A stretch of 64,000 nucleotides of DNA from Pollenia angustigena (lineage: Eukaryota > Arthropoda > Insecta > Diptera > Polleniidae): the NCBI GenBank assembly GCA_930367215.1, contig OV884056.1:48732308-48796307 (forward strand), given 5' to 3'. Under the pieces are notes generated by a model. That model saw only the letters and a program-made list of their open reading frames with translations, was not told the DNA's origin and ran no database searches. Shown here piece after piece: positions 22,849-33,757 of this stretch. Each line of letters begins with the position of its first letter. The first letter of the stretch is position 1. The translations under genes and the position numbers were made by a program.

Positions 22849-23983
22849 GGTGCGCAAAATGACCCCAGGAAATATGGCCCCAAAATGAAAATGAAAAACG
22901 GCCCCAAAAATTTTACATGAGACACAACAACACGCAATTTTGGCGCAATTTTTTTGTTTTTTTTGGGGTTATTTTTCGTTAGGGTGTTTTTGCATTTTAA
23001 GTGGAATGAAAAATGACCCCAATATCAAGGAATGAAAAATGGCCCCAAATAAAATCACAATTTTTACTTTGGGGCTATTTTTCATCTACTAATAAAAAAT
23101 GCAAGTTTAAAGAAATGAAAAATCACCCCAAACATTTTTACACAAATTTTATAAGATTCTATGTAAAAGTTTCTAGGGATAACATAAAAAACCAGAATTC
23201 TTATACCAAAGTAGAGAAAATCCTTGCCGGTTATGCAGAGATGCTTTAGTTAGCGGAGCCGGTGTTTGTTATACCATAGAGGAAAAAATCCTTGAGCTCG
23301 GCCGAAGGCCGGCTATTACGAGAAGAGTTCGTTATACCATAGAAAAGAAAATCCTTGCGCCCGGCCGAAGGCCGGCTTTGTGGTGTAGCTTTAGTGAGCG
23401 AAGCCAGTGTTCGTTTTACTAAAGAGAAGAAAATCATTTCACCCGGCCGAAGGCCGGCTATACAGAGAAGCTTTAGTAAGCGAAGCCAGCGTTCGTTATA
23501 CCATAGAGAAAAAAATCCTTGTGCCCGGCCGAAGCCGGCTATAACGTAGAGCTTTAGTAAGCTAAGCCAGTGTTCGTTATACCATAGAGAAAAAAATCTT
23601 TGTGCATGGCCGAAAGCCCAACCGTACTATCAATCGTACGATTTTTAAAACCAAAACTGTATAATTATTCGGATTTTAAAATCGGGATTCTAAATTTGGG
23701 ATTTTTAGTTTTGGCCATATGAACTCCACCGAAAATGTTTAATGTCACTTTCTTTGTGTTCTTTTTTGGGGTTAAAATTCATTATAAATTTTGAGGTGAT
23801 TTGTCATAATGAAGAATAACCCCAAATTTAGGGTCATATTTCATTTTATTTTTAGGGTTATTTTTCATTTTTTTGGGGTAATTTTTCATTAAAAAAATGG
23901 GGCCATATTGCATTATGAAAAATAGCCCCAACTTTGGGGTCAATTTTCATTTATTTTTTGGGGCCATATTTCGCAGCGCCTCC
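22849..23983. mobile_element. element G2, sister of G1
   Basis: Begins GGTGCGCAAAATGACCCC and ends GGGGCCATATTTCGCAGCGCC, followed by TTTTCTACC (23984-23992). Repeats AATGAAAAATGGCCCCAAA-type motifs in both orientations around a central tandem module. It lies next to G1 at the same target sequence. Confidence 0.75.
23213..23620. repeat. ~82-bp tandem module with GGCCGAAGGCC palindrome
   Basis: Five units with palindromes at about 23299, 23362, 23444, 23526 and 23607; three spacings are 81-82 bp, one is 63 bp. Each unit has CCGGCCGAAGGCCGGC, AGAAGCTTTAGT, GCGAAGCCAGTG and TTATACCATAGAG. The same module appears singly in elements M1 and M2. Confidence 0.85.
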
Positions 23984-24313
23984 TTTTCTACCATTTATGT
24001 TAGATTTTGTAACAAAATTATCAATTTTTTTAGGGTGGTGGATCCAGATTTTGATGCAACGCTCTAATCCTACTAAACCAATTTTGCTGAATTTTAATTC
24101 CAAACTACTTTAAAGAACTACAAGCAATTTGATATCAAGTTTATTTTTTTCTTTTGAGTTTTACGAAAGTGAGTGTCAACAGACGGACAGACAGACGGAC
24201 ATGGCTTATTCGACTTAGAAGTACTCAAGGAGCCAGAATATATATATTTTATGGCGTCTTAGAAGTTCAATAAAAAAAGTTTCACACGGAATGACAAGTT
24301 TAGTATACCCTCA

Positions 24314-25152
24314 TTCATTCTTCCAAAACGCAAGAACTTTTTACGTCGTTTTTTACTAAGATTTCTGTAACAAAAGAATTTAATGACAAATATGATACAA
24401 ATATTTCTCTATTAAACAGAATTTTATAACAAAAATTAGATTAAAAGTGTATTAAAAACAACTGTCAAATTCTTGCGTTTTGCGTTTTCGATTTCCGGGT
24501 GTTCTGCGTACCTCAAATGGCAACACTAGTATTTACACACGTTAACAATTTATAGTGTCATATATTTGTATAGAGTGTGGGTAGAAATGTGTAGCAGTTA
24601 TTTTAATTTACTTTTCCAACACCTAAAAATTTCGTAAATTACACACATTTACATACATAAAGCTTTCAGTTATTTGCGTTTAAGCATTGAGTAGGAGTAA
24701 ACACTAAACGCAGTTTTGTACGTCCGGTGACGAGAAGGGAATAGATGATAGATTTTTTGACACGTATTTTGAAATATGGGCATTTCCCCAGAATGGTATA
24801 CCAGGATGAAAAAATAAAATGTTGATTATCATCGTCTTTTATTGTTTATTATTAGAAAAAAAAGTTTATGTTCTTATAAAAGAACGGTTTCCTAGCATAT
24901 CTGAGCTGTTTTACTTGAGGAAATTGGGCTGGAAACTGGAACATTTTATAATTTCCTGTATTTCCTACTTCTAAAGACATTTTTATATACTTATTTTACA
25001 TGCAAGAAATTATGTTATGTCTACATTCTTTCTTCATAATCTCTCCATTACAATCAATTTTAAAAGGAGTATTAAGTTTGTTTTGTTAAAGAAATTTGAA
25101 GACATTTATGGTAAAATAAATGCATGGTGATAATAATAAAAAAAAACATATG
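24314..25152. other. no gene recognised
   Basis: AT-rich, no recognisable coding or terminal-repeat structure. Confidence 0.45.
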
Positions 25153-25508
25153 GGGAATTTTCAAAAGTGATTAATTTATTTTTAAAGTGTATTAATGAAG
25201 GTATCCATCCAGTATTTACAAAATAAAATATCTCTCTTGGTTTATTTAATTGGCTTTTGTACCCAGGGTTGTTAGATGTGACGATTTTTCGTCATTTTGA
25301 CGATTTTTTTGTGAAAATACAGTAAAATGACGATTGACAATTTTAAAACTAAAAGTAATAGTGTTATGACGATTTTCTGGAATCAATAAAACACTTACAA
25401 GAAATATTAACAATTATATTGGGGGAACAGTTCAAAACTTAAAAATCATTTTTCGAAATACATGAATTATTAAAAATTAAACAAAAAAAGTTCTTCCTCC
25501 ATCACAAC

Positions 25509-26209
25509 CACAGAAAAAAAAAATTTTCATATTTGAATACGAAAATCGCATATTTGATAAAAAAAAAAATTTTTTTAATTTTCTGCGATGACAATTTTTC
25601 GGTATTGATGAAAAAAATTGTAGGTATAGATATTGAATTTTTTGTCAACAACCAAGTTTATTGAGTCAATAAAAAAAGTTGTTGCCCAAAATAATTGTTT
25701 TCAACAAAATGTTAACGTGATTTGTTCAAATAAATTGTTGAAAATTTTTAATAAATCAAACAAAATGTTTATAATCTTTATTTATTAATGATGATGTGCT
25801 TAATTCCCAATTTTTTTCATTTTAAATAAATACGCTAAAGTTTATTATGGGGGGATAAGCTAGTTCCTATGTGCATTTCTCTGGTTGCTTAGGCCAGATC
25901 ATTAGGAAACCTTTTTCCAAAGACATTGGCAAAACTAATTATATTTTACAAATAAAACTAAAGCGAATGAGACTTTACAAATGGAAAAGAGTTGTAAAAA
26001 TACTGTATTTACTTTGATTCAAATTTTTTTATTGATTATGTAGAAATATTTAATTATTTCATTATTAAATATGTTTTATTGAATGCTATTTTGCAAAGTG
26101 TAAATTTGATCAATTTTTTCATTGAATCAAACAAAAAGTTTATTGACCTAAAATTTAATTTTCAACAAACTGTGTTGTTAAAAATTTTCTTGAATTATTT
26201 TTTTCTGTG
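25509..26209. mobile_element. CACAG-ended element with AAC duplication
   Basis: Ends CACAGAAAAAAAAAATTT and (inverse) CACAGAAAAAAATAATTC, flanked by AAC on both sides. Same terminal family as 32428-32910 and 45308. Contains hammerhead repeat copy 2. Confidence 0.65.
25793..25975 (-). repeat. hammerhead repeat copy 2, core mutated
   Basis: Minus strand 25918-25852: the core reads CTAATGA instead of CTGATGA, so the invariant G5 is lost and activity is unlikely. Stem II (TCTGG / CCAGA), GAAA, a short ATGCACAT stem III and the AG cleavage-site context remain. Stem I still pairs through its first six positions although its 3' arm differs from copy 1. Confidence 0.7.
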
Positions 26210-26289
26210 AACCAGGTGATTTTCATTAGAAGCACTATTAATTCGAATTCTACTATTAAATGAATGCCATCGATACGGCAAAAAATATA

Positions 26290-26710
26290 CACTAGAGCCC
26301 CGATTTGCGTCGGTCCTATTTGGTCCGCTTTTTAAAAATTGGTTAAATCCGCTTTGCGTTTTAACGATTTCGATTTGCGTCGCTACATACGATTTCATTT
26401 TATCGCTGAAGTCATAATCATATGTGAAGGATTTTTCTATTTGCGTGTAAAAAGCCGAATTCCCATTTAATTCTGTTAGGTTAGTTATTCTAAGTACAGT
26501 TGAGTGTTAGGAAGTAAGAAGTGAGTTCATAATAAGAAGTTGTGTAAAAAAATTAGTGCAAAGTGAAGAAAATGCACTAGTTTGGAACTAAAATTGGACG
26601 TCATAAATATTTTCAAGTCGATTGAAAAGACTGTTGATTTAGACAGAACCCTTGGCGTATCATCTTCAACAGTAAAAACGATTTGCATTAGTGATAGCGC
26701 TAAAACATAA
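26290..26710 (+). pseudogene. pogo/Tigger-type remnant with CENP-B-like HTH
   Basis: TA followed by CACTAGAGCCCCGATTTGCG, resembling a Tigger terminus. A clean frame at 26582-26710 gives LELKLDVINIFKS..., then DRTLGVSSSTVKTI, the N-terminal helix-turn-helix of CENP-B/pogo transposases. No second HTH, catalytic domain or right end is seen, so the copy is truncated. Confidence 0.65.
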
Positions 26711-27640
26711 TCATTTAAAGATAGCTCGAGTTAATAGCAAATGCTATTTTATTTTTTATTTAATGTTTTTGTGAATATAGATAAATGAAATAACTCTGTA
26801 GGAAATCAAACACATTTATAACTAACTTCAAACTGGTTTTTTTATAACCACATCTAGTTGATTAAGTGACTTTTTTCCTTGTCGACGACTCATTATTTTA
26901 ACATGGGCATGTCATAGGCAGTAGTCAATTGGCCATCTTTGCATGACTTTTTAACTGACTACTAACTACTTATTTTTCAACCTATTTGTAATTAATTAAA
27001 AGTATTGTCAGTTAATAATAAATTATTTAAATTTTAAGTAATATTTTTCAAAAAAATATATGTACATATGAACATGCATACATATGTATGTATATATTTA
27101 TATATTTTGTTATAGAAATAATTATTTATAAAAATTTTGCATTAAACTGCCCTAAATGATGATGTATAATAGTCCTGAAATAAATACGCCACATAATTGC
27201 TAGTACATAAACAGATTTGTATTGATTTATTTTTTAAATTTTTTAAAATGTTTGTATATATTTTTTTCATTTGACTTCATGGCATGCTTGTTTTACTTAT
27301 TTTGATTTTATTTGTGTTTTACGTGTGCCTTTATGGTTGATATCTGCATGAGATTTAAACCAATTTGTAGTCATTTAAAAAAAATTAATTTATAGTTAGT
27401 GTTTTTTGCAACTGACTATTTTATTTACTACAGGGAAATAAATGTTTGTTATGTTTTTATGAAAATATATTTTTTCTTATGTATTTATTTTCAAATGATT
27501 AATATATTTGAGCCCACTTGCTGAAATAAATAGAATAAAAGTTTACAATATCCCTTTCTTTTTCATAAATAAAATTTCTTGCTAAAAATTAATATTTTTG
27601 AACCACTCAAGGCAATAAATTGTCTCAAATTTGTAAAATT
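26711..27640. other. AT-rich hAT interior, no gene
   Basis: Short TATATA / CATACATATG runs (27060-27110); nothing else recognised. Confidence 0.45.
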
Positions 27641-28959
27641 TAAATATTTGACGATTTGTTGGCGATTTTGTTAAAACTTTTGACGATTTTTAAAGAAAAA
27701 AGCCAAACAACTCTGTATGTACCGTTCGCGAACGTACGATTTTTCCATATGGGGGATTTCATGTCAAGTGACCCTATTTTGAAATCGATGTCTTCCGATT
27801 AAGATGAAATTTGCACCAAGGTCAGTCCTATTAGATAGTAGTTTAGACACATATTTTGAACAAGATCGGTCTGAAAGTTTTTGAGTTAGTGGGGGCCATG
27901 TCCATGTAACTTATTACCTATTGGTATTAGCAAAATTTGTCGCAAGTAGCTTCGATAGCTATTTGAACCATCTTTTGAAAATTTTTTTTTTAAATTTAAA
28001 ACTTTTTTTTATTTTTTTTTTTTAGCGGGGATATATTTTTTTTTTTTGTTCAAAAGAAAGCTTATGGGCGATTCTATTCTAGACAACTTTTAAAATCAAT
28101 TTTCAAATCACACTATTGGACACGTTTTTGATGCCAATTTAAAGGAAAATATCTATATTTTATAATAATATAATTTTTTTAGACGTAAGCTTAAATATAA
28201 ATTTGTTGTGCACTTCGAAGCATTAAGATTCATAGATTTGGCGCGAACAGAAAATTCATTGCATGTTGCACCCGTCATGGCTTAAAGAGCAAATTTCTTA
28301 TTATTAGATTATATTTCTCTACGATGTTTGATTTGATAATCATCGTCTGATATCTCATCTTTCACAATAAAAAAGAATAATACAATAAAAGTTTAAAAAT
28401 TAACAGAGTTTTGTATTTTTGTGGTATGATCTTATGAAAGTGGGCCGATTTGGTTGCACCCGTCATGCACTTTAAAGCTCTCTCGTGGCTATTTGATCGT
28501 TTCATATAAATTCTTGTAAAAAGATAACAACAGTATATAAAAAAATGTTACCCCTTCTAGAAATAACTTAATTGCAGATGTGTTTCTTTCTATTAGTAAA
28601 AGACGTTTAAAGCGTCTAAATGTTGCACTCGTCAGAATAGAATTGCCCTTATGTATTTTCCTTCAAGGTAGTTCTGGTCCCTTTTTGTGATGCGAGCGGC
28701 TTATGTATAAAAAAAAATAATTTCTAACTCAAGACAAGGGTTTTTCAATTTTTAGCAAATTTCATCCAAATCGGAAGACATCGATTTCAAAATTGGGTCA
28801 CTTGACATGAAATCCCTCATATGGAAAAATCGTACGTTCGCGAACGGTACATAAGCCAATTAAATAAAAACCAAGAGCTATATTTTATTTTGTAAATATT
28901 GGATGGATACCTACATTAATACACTTTTAAAATAAATAAATCACTTTTGAAAATTCCGT

Positions 28960-29642
28960 TTCATTACGCAGATTTTTACATTTCACTACTGTCAGCCGAA
29001 GTTGACTTATATTTTGCGTACGTTCGTGACCACAGGTTTATAACTCTTATTATGAAAACTTAAACTCGATGAAATCCATCTTTTGTACTAAACATAGAGC
29101 TACCCAAATGCTATCGAATCGCAAAAAAAAAGCTAGGAAAAGTTTTGTTTTCTATTTTATTTGTACATAAAAAGCGTAAGAACGTACGTTCGTGACCCCA
29201 GGAAATACCCATATGTGTATGCAACGAAACTCATCAATCCTCTGGAAACTGTCTAACTTCTAACAGGAATTAATTGTTAATTAAGGGTTATTAATAAAAG
29301 TGACCATTTAGTTTTCTCAATTAGTGTACAACTGTCTGATAAATTGAAAAATGTAATTTATATAATGTGGCAACATTGTAGTACATACCGACTACCTTTG
29401 GTTTTGTTTAAAATACGTAGTGGCAACGTCTAACTTTTGTACATTTCTTAACTTAAAAACAGAAGTCATTTTTAAAACCTTTCTTTTGCTTCAATTCGGA
29501 AAATCAAATCTTGTAACGTTAATTTAACCGCCTTATACTCAATGCAAATGGATGAAACTTTCTTTGATAAAATGCTTTTTTGACCGCCTTTAACTCAATG
29601 CAAACTTTACAGGCATACATATTCCTGATGACTGTACACGAA
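28960..29642. other. no gene; CGTACGTTCGTGACC repeat pair
   Basis: TGCGTACGTTCGTGACCACAGG (in part, 29018-29036) and ACGTACGTTCGTGACCCCAG (29183-29202) occur in direct orientation about 165 bp apart. Origin unknown. Confidence 0.4.
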
Positions 29643-29871
29643 TACATGGGCGTAGCCAGGATTAAATCTAGGGGGGGGCAAAAATTTTTTTAAAGGTTCT
29701 TTTTTAAGAAAAGTTTTTCTTAAAAAAAAATTTTTTTTAATGTTGTTATTTGTGCTTAATTTTTGTTTTTAATTGTAAATTGTTTCGTTTTTTGTATTAA
29801 ATTGTGTTTCTTTAAAAAAAAAATAACTTCGTTAGACATAAAACTGTCGTTGAAGTTGTCATATCTTCAGC
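29643..29871. mobile_element. solitary hAT-type terminus
   Basis: TGGGCGTAGCCAGGATTAAA followed by eight G residues, a layout typical of one hAT end. The matching opposite end is not visible. Confidence 0.4.
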
Positions 29872-30056
29872 ATAAAATATGGCAGCTTCATATTCTAAAA
29901 GTTCACTTGTAAAGTTACCATATGGGGAGAAACCAGCTGTTGGCATACCAGTCACTTTTTAGGTTAATGTTATTAATAATGGCTGTAAATTTTATAACAT
30001 AGGCTGGTGCTCTAATCGAAATTTGAATACTTAGAACGGGCAACCCTAATGCTAGT

Positions 30057-30683
30057 TATACCCACACCACAATAGTGGAGAGGGTATTATGCATTTGTGC
30101 TGATGTGTGTAACGCCTTTAAATATTGGTCCCATCTTAAAGTATACCGATCGACTCAGAATCACTTTCTGAGTCGAACTAACGATGTCCGTCCGGCTGGC
30201 TGGCTGTCCATGTAACCTTGTGCGCAAAGTACAGGTCGCAATTTTGGAGATAATTTGATCAAATTTGGGACATAGGTTCTTATTGGCACAAGGACCAAGC
30301 CTATTTCAAATGGTCCAAATCGTAGGACATCGAGGGATGATAGGGGGAATTTTCTTCCTCTCAGAAACTATCAAACCGATTTTAATTAAAAAAGGGATGC
30401 ATTTTTAAAAAATAGGACCAAGAGGGGAGATAGGAGCAATTTCTGCCTCTCAAACCGATTTTAATGAAATTTAAAACACAGATAGATCCATATCTATATG
30501 GACACATAAGCTATACGGTTTTTCAAAAATAGGACCACAAGGGGAGGTAGGCGGCAATTTCTGCCTCTCACAAACTTTCAAATGATTTTAATGAAGTTTA
30601 TAAACATAGATAAATTCCATATTTATATGGACATATAAGCATGATGTGTTTTTAAATGCTGTGGTGTAGGGTAGGGTAGGGTT
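30057..30683. mobile_element. DINE-like element, copy E3
   Basis: Starts with the ATACCCACACCACAATAGTG hairpin, includes GATGTCCGTCCGGCTGGCTG and the ~125-bp units; its far end is cut by the duplication boundary. Confidence 0.75.
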
Positions 30684-31326
30684 ATCATATCTTCAGCATC
30701 AAATATGGCAGCTTCAAATTCTAAAAGTTCACTTGTAAAGTTACCATATGGGGAGAAACCAGCTGTTGGCATACCAGTCACTTTTTAGGTTAATGTTAAC
30801 AATATATATATTTATATTAGGGTGGCACTTATTTTGTAAAATGTCGAATTTGAAGTACTGCGCCCCACTATTTTTTTAAACTTAGTCTAAAAAATTTTAA
30901 GTCGAGGCGCACGGAGGTAAAAGTTTAAGCTTAAGAAAATTTTCCATTTTTTCCAAACGAGTACTTCTAGGGTTTTTGTTTTTTCGAATATTATAATAAA
31001 GATAAGAAAATTAATACCTTATCGCTTGGTTTTCAAATTCTGATTATTTTTGTCAAAAATCGTTAACCCTCTTATCGGCCTGGGGTCAGAAATTACCATT
31101 TTCCCACAATATGTGTTCATTTTCCCATGTAAATGCGTTTTCAAATTAATGCCTACAAATGGTAAGTAAACGATAATTCAAATGCACCTAATGCAGTGCT
31201 GCTAGACATTTTTTCCAAAAATCTTTCAAACAGAATCGTCAAAATTTTGTACAAAGTCGTAACAAAAATATTGTCAAAATGACGAAAAATTTTCGCATCT
31301 ACCAGGACTAACCTAAAGCTCTGTTA

Positions 31327-31495
31327 CCCTACGTTTCCACATGCAAGTACATAATTACTTGCAAGTAGCGTATACATATTATCAACGAAAAATCGAGGAA
31401 ACAGTCGATTGGCTGAAAGTACAAAAATTGTGTGAATGTTAGTGAAAAAGTGTGAGTGTATTGAATTTTTCGAACTTGCTTGTGGAAACGGAGGG
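31327..31495. mobile_element. 169-bp MITE, TTA duplication
   Basis: Ends CCCTACGTTTCCACATGCAA and (inverse) CCCTCCGTTTCCACAAGCAA; TTA at 31324-31326 and 31496-31498. PIF/Harbinger-type. Confidence 0.8.
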
Positions 31496-31499
31496 TTAG

Positions 31500-32427
31500 T
31501 GTAATCACTTCCCCGCAATATGAATAAATATTGCACGGGGATTTCCCCGAATGCGTTTTTTTTTAATGTTTTTAATCAGATGAATATTGTATACGCTACG
31601 GGCAGTGAAGTAATTTTTGATTTTCAATTAAAAATTGGTGAAAAATGCCACACAAAAAGAGGAAATTTACATGGTTGGCTTTCCAAACCTTCAGATAACG
31701 GGAGCTAAGCTACACTCTAAAGGAGATTGTCTATAAGACTCATTAAGCTAAGGGTAGAGAAAGCTGCTCGTCTAGTTGTAAAATAATGTTCACTATTTTG
31801 GGAAAAACCAAAAATTCTTGTTCAACAATTTCACCGAGCTGCTTAAAAAGCTATTGGATTTGTATAATGAGTGGAAAAGCATTTTAAAATCTAAAAATAG
31901 AGATGAAGACATTTATAAAAGCAAAAGAGAAGAGTGGAAAAATGGCCTTAATGAGATATGATATTACAATTCTGGTAGAACTATTTTCTAGATATACAAT
32001 AAAAATATTTAACCTTTTTAATATTTGTACGAGTTTCTTAAAAGAAGACCTGAAAACATGGGAGAATTTAGAAGATAACAAGGAAGAAAAAAGCATTGTT
32101 GAAAAATAAAAATTGTAGTAAAAATAAGTAACAAAAGACGAGGAGCAGCGATAGTATTTGTTCAAGGTATTAAACAAATTTTTATTTAATTCCTGAAACA
32201 AAATTGCTTATTTATCTTGTGTTTTAGATTGTTCAACTTTATAGACAGCAATACTCCAAAGATGCCACTCTGAAAGATTTATCAATAGAATTCGACTTAT
32301 AAATTTTATTTCTAATTATTACAAACCTAACCTATAAAGTTTTAATATATCTAACTTTTCATTCAATGAATATAACGAAAGAATCATTACCTTTATAACT
32401 ATTACTCTACTATTGTTTCAGTTAGAA
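31500..32427. other. interior of element Q, no gene recognised
   Basis: Open frames of 60-105 codons overlap on both strands here but show low-complexity composition and no domain. Confidence 0.45.
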
Positions 32428-32910
32428 CACAGAAAAAATTAAAAATTTTCTCTTATCACCAATTGTATACCAAATTCATAGAATCAAGCAACCCATTTGT
32501 TGATTTTGCACCTATTACCAAAATGATTATATTGAATACTAAAAATTGTAAAAATTTTATGTTTTGAAGATTTTTTTTTTAAATAAATTATATTTTTAAT
32601 TTTAATTAAAAAAAATGATCAAAAAACTTTGCCGTTTCAAACAATGTGTTGATTGATTTTGAAAATTTCCAACAACAATTGCACAAGTTAAAATTATTTT
32701 ATTTTAAACGAAATAATTTTTTATTATTTGATTATTATTTTAATTCAAAATTAATTTCAAAACAACTAAAATGTTAATTAAATTAAAATCATATTTTTAG
32801 TTTTCGTTCAACAAAAAAAATAATTGATTCAATTATTACATTAATTAAGTTTAAATACTTTTTAAATAATTTTATTAATTGATAAAAAATTACTAATAAT
32901 TTTTTCTGTG
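32428..32910. mobile_element. CACAG-ended MITE, complete copy
   Basis: Ends CACAGAAAAAATTAAAAATT and (inverse) CACAGAAAAAATTATTAGTA. The body (TTGTTGATTTTGCACC, CCAAAATGATTAT) is shared with 45308-45768, which lacks its right end. Confidence 0.75.
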
Positions 32911-32945
32911 AAGTTTTAAACAAATTAAAAAAAAAGAAATTAATA

Positions 32946-33757
32946 CCCAGCTAACAATATGAGTCCTGAAAGAGTCTTTTAGGACTCCTTTTTATGAGCA
33001 AAACGCTCATAAAAAACCTCCTAAAACCCTCAGATATGAGCGTGTTTTCCTATGAAACCGTCAAAAAATTTTGTACTGAATATGAGCGTTTTAGGACTCC
33101 TAAATTTATGGATTTGTATGGTAAATTGTGAGCCTTTTTGCTCACAAATCAATCATAACAACGTCTTAAAAGAGTCATAAAAGAGGGATTTCGGAGCCAA
33201 AAAAGAGTGTTATAAGAGTGTTTCTTTTTCTTGAAATTAGGGTATTAATTTTATATGTAAATTTGTGCTTTTTAGCTTTTAATGGAAAAGTTTTATTAAT
33301 ATATGTTTTGTGCATGGAAATCATAATCATTTTAAACAAATTTTAGCGGACAAAACCGCCTAATTTTCTTTTTACAAAGGCTTCAAATGGATAGTTTTTT
33401 ATTTAAAAACAACAGAAATAAAACTTCTTTTTGCACAATTTCTCAAAGATTTTATCAAAACCACAACCGAACAGCGCAAAATTATTACAATAATGACAGA
33501 CAAACGCAAAATATTGAAATTATCAAGAGAAAGAAAACAAGCTACCGTTGCCCCTCAGAAAACCCTCATAAATAAGAGTTTTCTAGGAGGGTGCTCCTAA
33601 ATTGCTCATAAAAATGAATCTTTTCGGAGTCCTGAATTCTACAGGCTCCGAAAACAATCAGAATTGCTCATAAATTAGGAGGGTAATCATAAAACCCTCA
33701 AGAAAAGGAATCTTTTAAGAGTCATATTTAGGAGCGCTCCGAAAATTGTTTGGTGGG
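32946..33757. mobile_element. CCCAGC-ended element saturated with GCTCATA / CTCCTAAAA
   Basis: Ends CCCAGCTAACAATATGAG and (inverse) CCCACCAAACAATTTTCGG, TA on both sides. Motifs TATGAGC, GCTCATA, AGGACTCC and their inverses recur throughout both halves. Confidence 0.75.

Larger units (their letters stand above)
20544..24313. mobile_element. DINE-1-like element F3, split by three insertions
   Basis: Three pieces in order rebuild a family-F copy: 20544-20627 (AACAAGTTAG...CCGACAGTTCGAATATTT), 21350-21731 (~145-bp units) and 23984-24313 (GTAACAAAATTATCAATTTT, GACGGACAGACAGACGGACA, TATATATTTTATGGCGTC, ending TAGTATACCCTC). The gaps are a LINE fragment and the elements G1 and G2. Confidence 0.8.
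25264..27715. mobile_element. hAT element in the foldback arm
   Basis: Ends CAGGGTTGTTAGATGTGACG and (inverse) CAGAGTTGTTTGGC. Flanks TTTGTACC (25256-25263) and TATGTACC (27716-27723) give an 8-bp duplication with one change; the right foldback arm reads TATGTACC, confirming the target. Subterminal TGACGATTTT motifs recur at both ends. Holds two further insertions but no hAT coding sequence that I can see. Confidence 0.85.
25153..28959. mobile_element. long foldback element, split by a hAT
   Basis: Left arm 25153-25263 plus 27719-27840 and right arm 28740-28959 are inverted copies: TTTTCAAAAGTGATT..., ...TTTAATTGGCTT(A/T)TGTACC, CGTTCGCGAACGTACGATTT and ATTTCATGTCAAGTGACCC pair across the element. 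The hAT at 25264-27715 interrupts the left arm. The inner part is also present as a separate copy at 46610-47668. No transposase. Confidence 0.8.

Noticed and set aside
23213..23620. CRISPR-like array of palindromic repeats
   Set aside because: Whole units repeat, including the parts between palindromes; there are no unique spacers, and the genome is eukaryotic.
31884..32201. Overlapping 105- and 68-codon frames on opposite strands
   Set aside because: Low-complexity Phe/Ser/Lys composition inside element Q, no domain.
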